A DNA stretch of 13,431 bases from JBGLNJ01 sp964353405 (GTDB lineage: Bacteria; Chloroflexota; Anaerolineae; Fen-1058): contig CAYGWJ010000231.1 in the NCBI GenBank assembly GCA_964353405.1, forward strand, positions 1 through 13,431, written 5' to 3'. A program made the translations under genes and the position numbers. The notes under the pieces were generated by a model that worked only from the letters and a program-made list of their open reading frames with translations, ran no database searches and was not told where the DNA came from. Position 1 is the first letter of the stretch, and each line of letters opens with the position of its first letter. Of the stretch, positions 6,764 through 13,038 are shown one piece after another.

Positions 6764-7192
6764 GTGAAGACATACGCAACTAAACCGAGCGACATCAAGC
6801 GCGAGTGGTACATCGTGAATGCCGAGGGACAAACTCTGGGCCGCCTGGCGTCGCGCATTGCCACCGTGCTGAAGGGCAAGCACAAGGTCATCTACAGCCC
6901 TTCGATGGACACAGGCGACTATGTCGTCGTCATCAACGCGGAAAAGGTGGCGGCCACCGGGCGCAAGATGGACGAGAAAATATACTATCGTCACACTGGC
7001 TTTCCGGGCGGGCTGCGCCAAATCAATCTGCGTGACCAGTTAGCCGTGCACCCGGACCGCGTGCTCAAAGCAGCCGTCAAGGGGATGCTGCCGCACAACC
7101 GGCTGGGCCGCGCCATGTTCAAGAAGCTTAAAGTGTACGCGGGCACCGAGCACCCGCACGTGGCACACAAGCCCAAGAAGCTGGAACTGTAG
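6764..7192 (+). CDS. rplM: 50S ribosomal protein L13
   Basis: L13 is an early-assembly large-subunit protein. The 142-residue product contains WYIVNAEGQTLGRLAS, GDYVVVINAEKV, YYRHTGFPGGLR, AVKGMLPHNRLGR and the ending LKVYAGTEHPHVAHKPKKLEL, all diagnostic. The start is GTG, supported by AGGA at 6751-6754. It is a standard partner of rpsI, 14 bp downstream. Confidence 0.98.
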   Translation: MKTYATKPSDIKREWYIVNAEGQTLGRLASRIATVLKGKHKVIYSPSMDTGDYVVVINAEKVAATGRKMDEKIYYRHTGFPGGLRQINLRDQLAVHPDRVLKAAVKGMLPHNRLGRAMFKKLKVYAGTEHPHVAHKPKKLEL

Positions 7193-7206
7193 GCGGGAGA
7201 GGAAGA

Positions 7207-7605
7207 ATGGCAGATCAACAATACTATGAAGGCGTTGGACGGCGCAAGACTTCGACGGCACGTGTGCGGCTGTACGTGGGCGGCACGGGCAACGTGGTCG
7301 TCAACGACAAGGCTGGCCAGGAATACTTTTCGCGAGAGCAGGATTACCGGCGCCTGCTCGAGTTGATGACGGCGACTGGCACCGAAGGCCGCTACAACAT
7401 CACCGTCAAGGTAGGCGGCGGCGGTGTCACCGGACAGGCCGATGCGGTGCGGATGGGCCTGGCCCGCGCGCTGGTCAAGGTTGACCCCATCTTCCGCGAA
7501 GTGTTGCGGCGCGGCGGGTCCCTCACGCGTGATGCGCGCGCCAAGGAACGCAAAAAGCCCGGTCTCAAGCGTGCCCGCAAGGCTCCGCAGTACACCAAGC
7601 GTTAA
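7207..7605 (+). CDS. rpsI: 30S ribosomal protein S9
   Basis: S9 lies in the head of the small subunit; its basic C-terminal tail reaches the P-site tRNA anticodon stem. The 132-residue protein begins YYEGVGRRKTSTARVRLYVG, has GGGVTGQADAVRMGLARAL, and ends in KKPGLKRARKAPQYTKR, the invariant basic tail finishing in Lys-Arg. GGAGAGGA (7195-7202) precedes the ATG. It is the last gene of the ribosomal cluster; hairpins and a terminator follow. Confidence 0.98.
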   Translation: MADQQYYEGVGRRKTSTARVRLYVGGTGNVVVNDKAGQEYFSREQDYRRLLELMTATGTEGRYNITVKVGGGGVTGQADAVRMGLARALVKVDPIFREVLRRGGSLTRDARAKERKKPGLKRARKAPQYTKR

Positions 7606-7620
7606 GTCGAAAACCGGTTG

Positions 7621-7655
7621 CCCCTGGCAAGTCCCAGGGGTTGGCGCACCGCGCC
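7621..7655 (+). other. Two short hairpins downstream of rpsI
   Basis: CCCCTGG/CCAGGGG (7621-7627 with 7634-7640, 6-base loop) and GGCGC/GCGCC (7643-7647 with 7651-7655, 3-base loop) are perfect stems. Neither is followed by a T-run, so they may stabilise the 3' end of the ribosomal transcript rather than terminate it. This is inference. Confidence 0.45.
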
Positions 7656-7675
7656 CTGGCATAGGCAGTTTTCTC

Positions 7676-7711
7676 AGAGGCAAGGCATATCACCTTGCCT
7701 CTTTGGCTTTT
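7676..7711 (+). terminator. Intrinsic terminator of the ribosomal protein operon
   Basis: A perfect 10-bp stem AGAGGCAAGG / CCTTGCCTCT (7676-7685 with 7693-7702) with a 7-base loop is followed by TTTGGCTTTT. It lies after rpsI and just before a new promoter, the right place to end the ribosomal transcript. Confidence 0.8.
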
Positions 7712-7736
7712 GGCTGGATAGCCTCTATGGTATAAT
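7709..7736 (+). promoter_or_regulatory. Extended -10 promoter for the mazG-SH3b unit
   Basis: A consensus TATAAT (7731-7736) is preceded by TG at 7728-7729, forming an extended -10 TGnTATAAT. The -35 is poor (TTTGGC at 7709-7714, 16-bp spacer), which extended -10 promoters tolerate. The predicted transcript start is near 7743, about 40 bases before the ATG of the next gene. Confidence 0.75.
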
Positions 7737-7785
7737 CCAGTGTGTGGTCGCTTGACTGTAGCGGCCCTTGACGGCAGGGAGACGC

Positions 7786-9237
7786 ATGACGATTACGATT
7801 GTGGGGCTGGGGCCGGGTGATGCACAGCAGATCACGCGCGAGGCGTGGTCGGTGCTGGTGCTGGCGGACGAGGTTTATCTGCGCACGGAGCATCACCCCA
7901 CGGTGAAAGGACTGCCCGATCACCTCAGCCTGCACAGCTTTGATCACGTCTACGATCAGGCCCAGAGCTTTGACGAGGTCTATCACAACATCGCGGAACA
8001 AGTCATCCGGCTGGGGCAGCGGCCTCAGGGTGTGGTCTATGCTGTGCCGGGGCATCCGCTGGTCGGAGAGTCCACCGTCACGCGCATCCTCAAGCTCGCC
8101 GAGCAGGCCGGGCTTGCGGTGCGCATCATTAACGGCGTCAGCTTTGTCACGCCCATCCTGGTGAGCCTGGGAATGGATGCGCTCAGCGGCCTTCAAATGG
8201 CCGACGCGATGGACATTGCTGCACAGTATCACCCGCCGCTTAACCCGGATGTGCCGGCCATCATCGGCCAGCTCTACGACCGCCAGATGGCCTCCGAGGT
8301 CAAGCTCACACTGATGAACCAGTACCCGGACGATCACCCGGTCAAGCTGATGCACGCGGCGCGCACCGACGAGGAGCGAGTAGGGACGCTGCCGCTTTAC
8401 GAGCTTGATGGGCGGGACGATGTGAGTCACTTGACGGCACTGTATGTTCCACCCTTGGCGCAGCCCGGCGCGTTCGAGACTTTTCAAGACACTATCGCTC
8501 ATCTGCGCGCGCCGGATGGTTGTCCGTGGGATCGAGAGCAGACGCATCAATCGCTCCGACGCAATTTGCTCGAAGAGGCGTACGAGGTGCTGGCCGCGCT
8601 GGATGCAGAGGAGGCCGATGCGCTGCGCGAGGAGCTGGGGGACCTGCTGCTCCAGATTGTGCTGCATAGCCAGATTGCCGTCGAGGAAGGCGAGTTCAGC
8701 ATGTCTGATGTGATCGCCTCGATTGACGCCAAGATCAAGCGCCGCCACCCGCACGTGTTTGGCGATGTGCAAGTGTCCGGCGTCGGAGACGTGGTGGCCA
8801 ACTGGGAGACGATCAAGCAAGGCGAGCGCGCTGAAAATGGTAATGGGCTAAAGTCGGCGCTCGACGGCGTGCCGCGTGATTTGCCTGCGCTGGCCCAGGC
8901 CGAAGCCTACAGCGAGCGCGCCTCGCGCGTGGGCTTTGATTGGCCCAGCGTGGATGGCATCCTGGACAAAGTGGCCGAAGAGGCGCGCGAAATCCGAGCG
9001 GCGACTAGCCCCCAAGAGCGCACTGAAGAGTTTGGCGATTTGCTCTTTGCGCTGGTCAACACAGCGCGCTGGATGAAGATTGACCCGGAAGCCGCGTTAC
9101 GGGCCGCCAACGAGAAATTCGTCGCGCGCTTTCGGGACGTGGAAGCGCTGGCGCGGGCGCAATCCCGCGACCTCAAGGGGATGAGCCTGGCCGACCTGGA
9201 CGAGTTGTGGGAATTGGCCAAGCAGTCAGGGCGTTAG
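7786..9237 (+). CDS. mazG: Tetrapyrrole-methylase-like/MazG fusion, nucleoside triphosphate pyrophosphohydrolase (YabN type)
   Basis: The 483-residue protein joins two domains. Residues 1 to about 215 look like the SAM-dependent tetrapyrrole methylase fold (ITIVGLGPGD at the start, YAVPGHPLVGEST, INGVSF). Residues from about 230 onward are MazG, which hydrolyses NTPs or aberrant dNTPs to the monophosphate and pyrophosphate. MazG hallmarks are DGCPWDREQTHQSL, the metal-binding LLEEAYEVL and EELGDLLLQ, and RHPHVFGD. A second, partial MazG half with EEAREI...EEFGDLLFALVN follows, as in full-length MazG. This matches the layout of B. subtilis YabN. I chose the ATG at 7786 because of AGGGAG (7776-7781) and the typical opening; a TTG at 7768 is in frame but less likely. 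The substrate of the methylase half is unknown. Confidence 0.93.
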   Translation: MTITIVGLGPGDAQQITREAWSVLVLADEVYLRTEHHPTVKGLPDHLSLHSFDHVYDQAQSFDEVYHNIAEQVIRLGQRPQGVVYAVPGHPLVGESTVTRILKLAEQAGLAVRIINGVSFVTPILVSLGMDALSGLQMADAMDIAAQYHPPLNPDVPAIIGQLYDRQMASEVKLTLMNQYPDDHPVKLMHAARTDEERVGTLPLYELDGRDDVSHLTALYVPPLAQPGAFETFQDTIAHLRAPDGCPWDREQTHQSLRRNLLEEAYEVLAALDAEEADALREELGDLLLQIVLHSQIAVEEGEFSMSDVIASIDAKIKRRHPHVFGDVQVSGVGDVVANWETIKQGERAENGNGLKSALDGVPRDLPALAQAEAYSERASRVGFDWPSVDGILDKVAEEAREIRAATSPQERTEEFGDLLFALVNTARWMKIDPEAALRAANEKFVARFRDVEALARAQSRDLKGMSLADLDELWELAKQSGR

Positions 9238-9270
9238 CGGCCCGTTAATGCCGTCGTCGAAGGAGGGCCT

Positions 9271-9906
9271 GTGCAAGAGTTTTGGAATGTCATTTTGCGA
9301 ATCGCCGGGCTGGTAGCGCTGGTGTGCGCGGTGGCCGCGGCCTATTTCTGGGCGTCGGTTTTTCGCGCCCGGCGCGAAGGCCGCTCGGCGCTGTTCGATG
9401 CCGAGCGCCAGGTATCCAATGACCGCGCGACACGCAACAGCGTTGCCGGGCTGGCGATGGTGGCGTTAACGTTTTTGTTCTTTGGCCTGGCGCTGCTCGG
9501 CGCCAGCAGCACTCCGGCGGGCGAGCAGACGCCGACTCGCATAGCGACCCGAACGGTCACGCCGCGCGCGGGCACCACGCCCGGCGCGCTTGCCACGCAA
9601 GCTCAGCCGACGTCATCCCTGCCGACGGTGCCGCCTCCCCCCCCCGCGACGAATACGCCGCGCCCGGTCGTGAATACGCCCGCAGCGGGGCGCAAGAGCG
9701 CCGTCGTCACCGGCACGGCGGAGGTGGGCGGCCTCAAGCTGCGCGCAGCGCCCAACGGCGACATTATTGACTCGCTACCCGACGGTACCGTCGTCGAGCT
9801 TTTGGGCGAGGTCAAGACCGACGTGGGCATCGAGTGGCAGCGAGTCCGCGATCCCAAGGCCCGCGAAGGCTGGGTCGCTTCGCAATACCTGATTATCAAT
9901 CCGTAA
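9271..9906 (+). CDS. Membrane protein with Thr/Pro-rich linker and C-terminal SH3b domain
   Basis: The 211-residue protein has two hydrophobic helices (about 7-31 and 58-79) separated by a basic, charged cytoplasm-like stretch. A low-complexity linker rich in Thr, Pro, Ala and Gly (about 80-140) follows, then a bacterial SH3 domain (about 143-211) with LKLRAAPNGDIIDSLPDGTVVELLG and EGWVASQYL. SH3b domains usually bind cell-wall or envelope components; with both termini likely outside, this one would be extracytoplasmic. The linker contains a run of nine cytosines (9637-9645). The GTG start is supported by AGGAGG (9261-9266). It is probably co-transcribed with mazG, 33 bp upstream. The specific function is unknown. 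Confidence 0.85.
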   Translation: MQEFWNVILRIAGLVALVCAVAAAYFWASVFRARREGRSALFDAERQVSNDRATRNSVAGLAMVALTFLFFGLALLGASSTPAGEQTPTRIATRTVTPRAGTTPGALATQAQPTSSLPTVPPPPPATNTPRPVVNTPAAGRKSAVVTGTAEVGGLKLRAAPNGDIIDSLPDGTVVELLGEVKTDVGIEWQRVRDPKAREGWVASQYLIINP

Positions 9907-9913
9907 TATAAGA

Positions 9914-9933
9914 ACGGGCTCCGGCCCGTTTTT
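9914..9933 (+). terminator. Intrinsic terminator after the SH3b gene
   Basis: ACGGGC and GCCCGT (9914-9919 with 9924-9929) form a stem with a TCCG loop followed by TTTTT. It lies between converging genes and could also serve the minus-strand operon, whose last stop is at 9942, though the minus-side T-run is weaker. Confidence 0.8.
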
Positions 9934-9941
9934 GGTTTCCC

Positions 9942-10650
9942 TCAAAACAATCGCGACTGGCTCACTTGCACTCGCAATTCCTCCCCGCCCGCCACCTTGT
10001 GAGCCCATCGGGTCGGCTGCGGCAACCGATACGGGCCGCAGCACGCCAACACGAACTCGATGCACGCCGGCAGGTCAATCAGATGACCGGGCGAGATGTA
10101 GACAGGCTTGACGCTTGCTCGCGTCCTCAGCACTGCGCCGATGATTTTCTTTGGGTCGCGCTCGTCGTGCAATTCGGCCCAATCGCCGCGCTTTGCGCCG
10201 GGCTCGGCGTGATGTCCACGCGCACGCGAGCCGCGACTTGGCGACGCCGATGCTGGGCCGCTCCAGCCACAAGCCCATCTGCGAAGCGATGCCGAGGCCG
10301 CGCGGATGAGCGATGCCCTGCCCGTCGAACATGAGCAGGTCGGGGTGAGCCCGTAGTTTTTTCCACGCGGCCAGGATGGCCGGGCCTTCGCGAAAGGCGA
10401 GCAACCCGGGAACGTAGGGGAAGACGAGCGGCACATCAGCCGTCACGCCCTCGAGTGGGGCGAGATCGGGATAGCTCAACACGACGATGGCTGCGCGCGC
10501 TGTGTTTTCCTGGAGGCCAATGTCTACACCGCCAATCGTGGACACGGTTCGCTTGTCCCACTCAAGCACAAGGCGCTCGCGCAGAGCGGTTTGAATCCGA
10601 ATCGCTTCTGCCGGATCGAGGGTCCAGGGATGAAGTTCGAGAGGGTTCAT
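9942..10650 (-). pseudogene. nfi: Endonuclease V (deoxyinosine 3' endonuclease), interrupted by a frameshift
   Basis: Endonuclease V nicks DNA one base 3' of deoxyinosine, repairing deaminated adenine. The N-terminal 141 residues (frame from 10650) align with the family: D43 (GGVDIG), Y79, E88 (FRE.P) and D109 (DGQG) are the expected metal/active-site residues, followed by HPRGLGIAS and IGVAKSRL. The rest (HHAEPG, EIIGAVLRT-like, VSPGH-like, YRLPQPTRWAH) is in another frame ending at 9942. The switch falls at 10218-10227, where 10 bases separate the L of SRL from the next conserved G; the family normally has one residue there. The excess of 7 can be seen as an exact 6-bp tandem duplication (CACGCG twice, 10217-10228) plus one base. 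Unread, the product is a C-terminally scrambled 191-residue protein. It may be a true pseudogene, an assembly error or, less likely, a programmed shift. Confidence 0.88.
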
Positions 10651-10682
10651 GCTTTCGATTCCATTGAACTGTCAAATCTGGT

Positions 10683-11003
10683 CTATCGAAGCAGCACGGC
10701 CTGCAAAATCCACAACGCCGCCATGCCGACCCCGACGGTCAACAGCACATTCTTGGTGCGCCACGCGACAAGCGCGGCCAGCGCTCCGGCCAGCAACCGC
10801 GTGTTGACCGGGGACACGTGGAGCTGGCCGCTGTGCCACAGCAATTCGGGAAAGATGATGGCTGAAAGCACCGCGGGCGGCACAAAGCGCAGCGCTCGCT
10901 GGACGAGTGGGGATACCGCCACACGACCCATCAGTGCGATGAGCGACAGGCGAATCGCAAAGGTGATGATGCCGGCGCAGAGGATGGTGAGCCACACGTT
11001 CAT
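10683..11003 (-). CDS. azlD: AzlD-type branched-chain amino acid transporter subunit
   Basis: This 106-residue, highly hydrophobic protein has four likely helices and is the small partner of AzlC in the AzlCD (YgaZH-like) exporter of branched-chain amino acids and analogues. Typical features are the ITFAIRLSLIALMGR start region, RFVPPAVLSAIIFPELL, and the R-LLAG-LAALVAWRTKNVL stretch. I chose the ATG at 11003 because it overlaps the azlC stop by 4 bases (ATGA), the classic coupled arrangement. An upstream extension reads through azlC in another frame and is not coding. Confidence 0.92.
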   Translation of the reverse strand: MNVWLTILCAGIITFAIRLSLIALMGRVAVSPLVQRALRFVPPAVLSAIIFPELLWHSGQLHVSPVNTRLLAGALAALVAWRTKNVLLTVGVGMAALWILQAVLLR

Positions 11004-11728
11004 GACACCATCGCTCGCCGCTCGCTCTTGGCTGTCTGCCGCGTTTCCAGCGCTAATCCGATCGCGATGCCGATGACGGCCGCGAGCACCAAGCCTAGCT
11101 TGTAGGGCAGGCCGGCGGCCCATACGGCGACCACGCCCGCCGACAGCGCGGCGGCCACGCTCGGACGGTCGTCAAGCGCCGGCACGACAAGGGCAATGAA
11201 CGTGAGCGCCAATGTAAAGTCGAGCGACCAACTGGAAGGAATCTGCGCACCAAGCAAAATGCCAACGGCAGTGCTGGCCTGCCACGTGGCCCACAGCGTC
11301 AGTCCTGCGCCCAGGAAATACCAGTGCCGGGCTGGCGGCGTGATGGAGGAGGTCGCGTCCCGATTGTAGCGCGTGATGACGACGGCATACGCTTCGTCGG
11401 TGAGCAGGTAAGCCAGCAGGCATTTCCATTTTGAGTCGAGGTGCTTGAGGTGAGGCGCGACCGAGGCGCTGTAGAGCACGTGCCGCAAGTTGACGACGAA
11501 CGCGGTGAGGACAATCACCAGCCCCGGCGCGCCCGAGCCAAAAAGCTGCGCCGCCACAAACTGCGCGGAACCTGCAAAGACGATGGACGACATGGCCTGC
11601 GCCGCGCTGGCGGGCAGGCCCGCGCCCAGCGCCAGCACGCCGTAAATCATGCCAAACGGAATCACGCCGAGCGTGATGGGCAGCTCAGCTTTGACGCCGG
11701 AAATAAACTCGGAGCGGCGCGAATCCAT
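11000..11728 (-). CDS. azlC: AzlC-type branched-chain amino acid transporter subunit
   Basis: This is the large subunit of an AzlCD exporter; in B. subtilis the pair exports 4-azaleucine, and the E. coli homologue YgaZH exports valine. The 242-residue integral membrane protein shows the family hallmarks PITLGVIPFGMIYG, VFAGSAQFVAAQLF, NLRHVLYSASVAPHL and TDEAYAV, with six to seven hydrophobic segments. I placed the start at the ATG 11728 because MDSRRSEFISGVKAELP fits the family opening. An in-frame TTG at 11785 would add 19 polar residues and has no convincing binding site. It lies downstream of dapF and is stop-start overlapped with azlD. The true substrate is not determined. Confidence 0.93.
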   Translation of the reverse strand: MDSRRSEFISGVKAELPITLGVIPFGMIYGVLALGAGLPASAAQAMSSIVFAGSAQFVAAQLFGSGAPGLVIVLTAFVVNLRHVLYSASVAPHLKHLDSKWKCLLAYLLTDEAYAVVITRYNRDATSSITPPARHWYFLGAGLTLWATWQASTAVGILLGAQIPSSWSLDFTLALTFIALVVPALDDRPSVAAALSAGVVAVWAAGLPYKLGLVLAAVIGIAIGLALETRQTAKSERRAMVS

Positions 11729-11741
11729 CAACGGGCCTGCC

Positions 11742-11825
11742 CTATTCGACAACCTTGAGCCTGAGCGCGGACCAATCGTCGTCAATCGAAATCATGGCGA
11801 CGCCCGGCAGTCTCGTCGCGCTCAC
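11742..11825 (-). CDS. Possible 27-residue ORF coupled to dapF
   Basis: A GTG at 11825 overlaps the dapF stop by 4 bases (GTGA) and opens 27 codons ending in TAG at 11742-11744, 13 bases before azlC. The product would read MSATRLPGVAMISIDDDWSALRLKVVE. It fills nearly the whole dapF-azlC gap. I do not recognise it. It could be a coupling peptide, a remnant of a longer gene, or chance; an internal ATG at 11795 gives 17 residues. Confidence 0.3.
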   Translation of the reverse strand: MSATRLPGVAMISIDDDWSALRLKVVE

Positions 11826-12664
11826 CACTTCCACGCTTCGGGGTGCAGCGTCCCTTCGGCAATGAACCGAGCGCCGCCGCCAAGATCTAGTTCTGTGAAC
11901 GCATCGCCTCGACGCTCGAATGAGACGCTCAACTCGCCGCCCAGCACATGCACTCGAACGGGTGAATCCACCAGCCCGTGCAGCGCGCCGATGACGCTCG
12001 AGGCCGCCGCGCCCGTGCCGCAGGCCAGCGTCTCGCCTTCCACGCCGCGCTCAAAGGTGCGCTGCCAAAGCGCGCGCCGGTCAAGCACCTGCACAAAGTT
12101 GACGTTGATGCCCTGCGGAAAGTCGGCATGATGACGGATGGCCGCGCCCAGGCGCTGGATCAAACCGCCTGGCGCATGGGCAACCTCCTGGAGATAGACG
12201 ACGGCGTGAGGCGCGCCAGAGATTTCGACCGTATGGACGGTGTACGTCTCGCCCTCGGCCGTCAGCGCATGATTCAGATCGGGCCTTGAGGTTATTTGGA
12301 GCTGGACGCGGACCTCGTCGTCCTCGACCCAGGCGACCACCGGGCCGCCGAGTGTATCTATCGTCACGCGCTGCGTGGCTCCGGCCAGGCCGCGCGTGTA
12401 GGCGTAACGGGCCACGCAGCGCGAAGCGTTGCCGCACATTTTGACCTCGGCGCCGTCGGGGTTGATCGTCCGCATGGAAAAATCGCCGCCCGATGTGGGC
12501 GGCTCGATGACCATCAACTCGTCGCCACCCAGTGAAATCCGCCGCGTGCAGACCCGCCGCGCAAATTCGTGGACTCCGATTTCGTTCAAGATGCCATCGC
12601 GGTTATCCACGACGATAAAGTCATTGCCCACGCCCGACATTTTGGTGAAAGGAATCGTGTGCAT
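11822..12664 (-). CDS. dapF: Diaminopimelate epimerase
   Basis: DapF interconverts LL- and meso-diaminopimelate without cofactors, the step before lysine formation and the source of DAP for peptidoglycan. The 280-residue protein begins FTKMSGVGNDFIVVDN and carries the two catalytic cysteines: C77 in MCGNASRC and C215 in ACGTGA. GGDEL, INPDG and NVNFVQV are also as expected. The first active-site motif reads GNASRC rather than the common GNGxRC, a small deviation that leaves the cysteine intact. It has its own promoter and leads the minus-strand operon with azlCD and nfi. Presence of DAP metabolism says little about wall type on its own. Confidence 0.96.
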   Translation of the reverse strand: MHTIPFTKMSGVGNDFIVVDNRDGILNEIGVHEFARRVCTRRISLGGDELMVIEPPTSGGDFSMRTINPDGAEVKMCGNASRCVARYAYTRGLAGATQRVTIDTLGGPVVAWVEDDEVRVQLQITSRPDLNHALTAEGETYTVHTVEISGAPHAVVYLQEVAHAPGGLIQRLGAAIRHHADFPQGINVNFVQVLDRRALWQRTFERGVEGETLACGTGAAASSVIGALHGLVDSPVRVHVLGGELSVSFERRGDAFTELDLGGGARFIAEGTLHPEAWKW

Positions 12665-12694
12665 TCCATCCCTGTGTGTTCAAGCTGGTAGCGT

Positions 12695-12722
12695 ATTCTA
12701 ACATTAATAGTTCGCCGCGCAA
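12695..12722 (-). promoter_or_regulatory. Promoter for the dapF-azlCD-nfi operon
   Basis: Read on the minus strand, TTGCGC (12722-12717), a 16-bp spacer and TAGAAT (12700-12695) lie about 30 bases before the dapF ATG. The match is moderate, but no better candidate is seen in the gap. Confidence 0.5.
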
Positions 12723-12766
12723 CCACGCGCTTGACAAAGGGTACACCGCGCAAGTGTCGGGCCCGC

Positions 12767-12795
12767 CGTAGGACAAGATACCATCTTGTCCTACG
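12767..12795. repeat. Perfect palindrome with 13-bp arms in the divergent promoter region
   Basis: CGTAGGACAAGAT and its exact complement flank a 3-base ACC. It lies between the dapF promoter and the promoter of the genes to the right, outside both core promoters. No T-run follows on either strand, so it is not an obvious terminator. It could be an operator or a dispersed intergenic palindrome. Confidence 0.7.
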
Positions 12796-12819
12796 ACCGA
12801 CGGTTTTGCGCCATACCCC

Positions 12820-12848
12820 TTGACGAAGGTTAGCCCAGGCGATATACT
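12820..12848 (+). promoter_or_regulatory. Promoter for the 47-codon ORF and alcohol dehydrogenase
   Basis: TTGACG (12820-12825) and TATACT (12843-12848) are separated by exactly 17 bp, close to the housekeeping sigma consensus. Transcription would start near 12855, leaving a leader of about 24 bases. Confidence 0.75.
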
Positions 12849-12878
12849 CTCTTTCACCATCATGCGAGGGTGGAGCCA

Positions 12879-13022
12879 ATGGCCGGCAAGAAATCAGTGG
12901 ACAAGACGCGCGGCGGTGCGGGAGCCAGCAGCGTCATCCTGTCCACCGAGCGTTTCACTCCGTCCGAAGGCAGACTCGTCGGACAGCTAAAGTCAAAACC
13001 GAGTCATCGCCACAAGCGGTGA
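12879..13022 (+). CDS. Small basic hypothetical protein (47 residues)
   Basis: An ATG preceded by GGTGGAG opens 47 codons (MAGKKSVDKTRGG... ending PSHRHKR*). The product is basic, with no membrane segment, cysteines or recognisable domain. It is the first ORF after a good promoter and stops 16 bases before the alcohol dehydrogenase start, so the two are probably co-transcribed. An overlapping ORF from ATG 12862 gives a 42-residue Arg/Pro/Ser-rich peptide and looks less protein-like. The real frame is uncertain. Confidence 0.5.
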   Translation: MAGKKSVDKTRGGAGASSVILSTERFTPSEGRLVGQLKSKPSHRHKR

Positions 13023-13038
13023 CATTGTGGAGATCGAG

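Noticed and set aside
7768..7785. TTG start for the YabN/MazG protein
   Set aside because: The ATG at 7786 has a proper binding site and gives the standard family opening.
7690..8820. Minus-strand open frame (376 codons) opposite mazG
   Set aside because: It is antisense to a clear YabN/MazG gene and runs through the terminator and promoter; no domain is recognisable.
9942..10436. Independent gene in the downstream frame of nfi
   Set aside because: Its first ~60 residues are out-of-frame nfi; only the C-terminal part is meaningful and it is the rest of endonuclease V.
11729..11785. N-terminal extension of AzlC from a TTG
   Set aside because: The added 19 residues are polar, unlike the family, and the ATG at 11728 is a better start.
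12731..12736. TTGACA as a -35 box
   Set aside because: No -10-like sequence is present at the required distance on the + strand.
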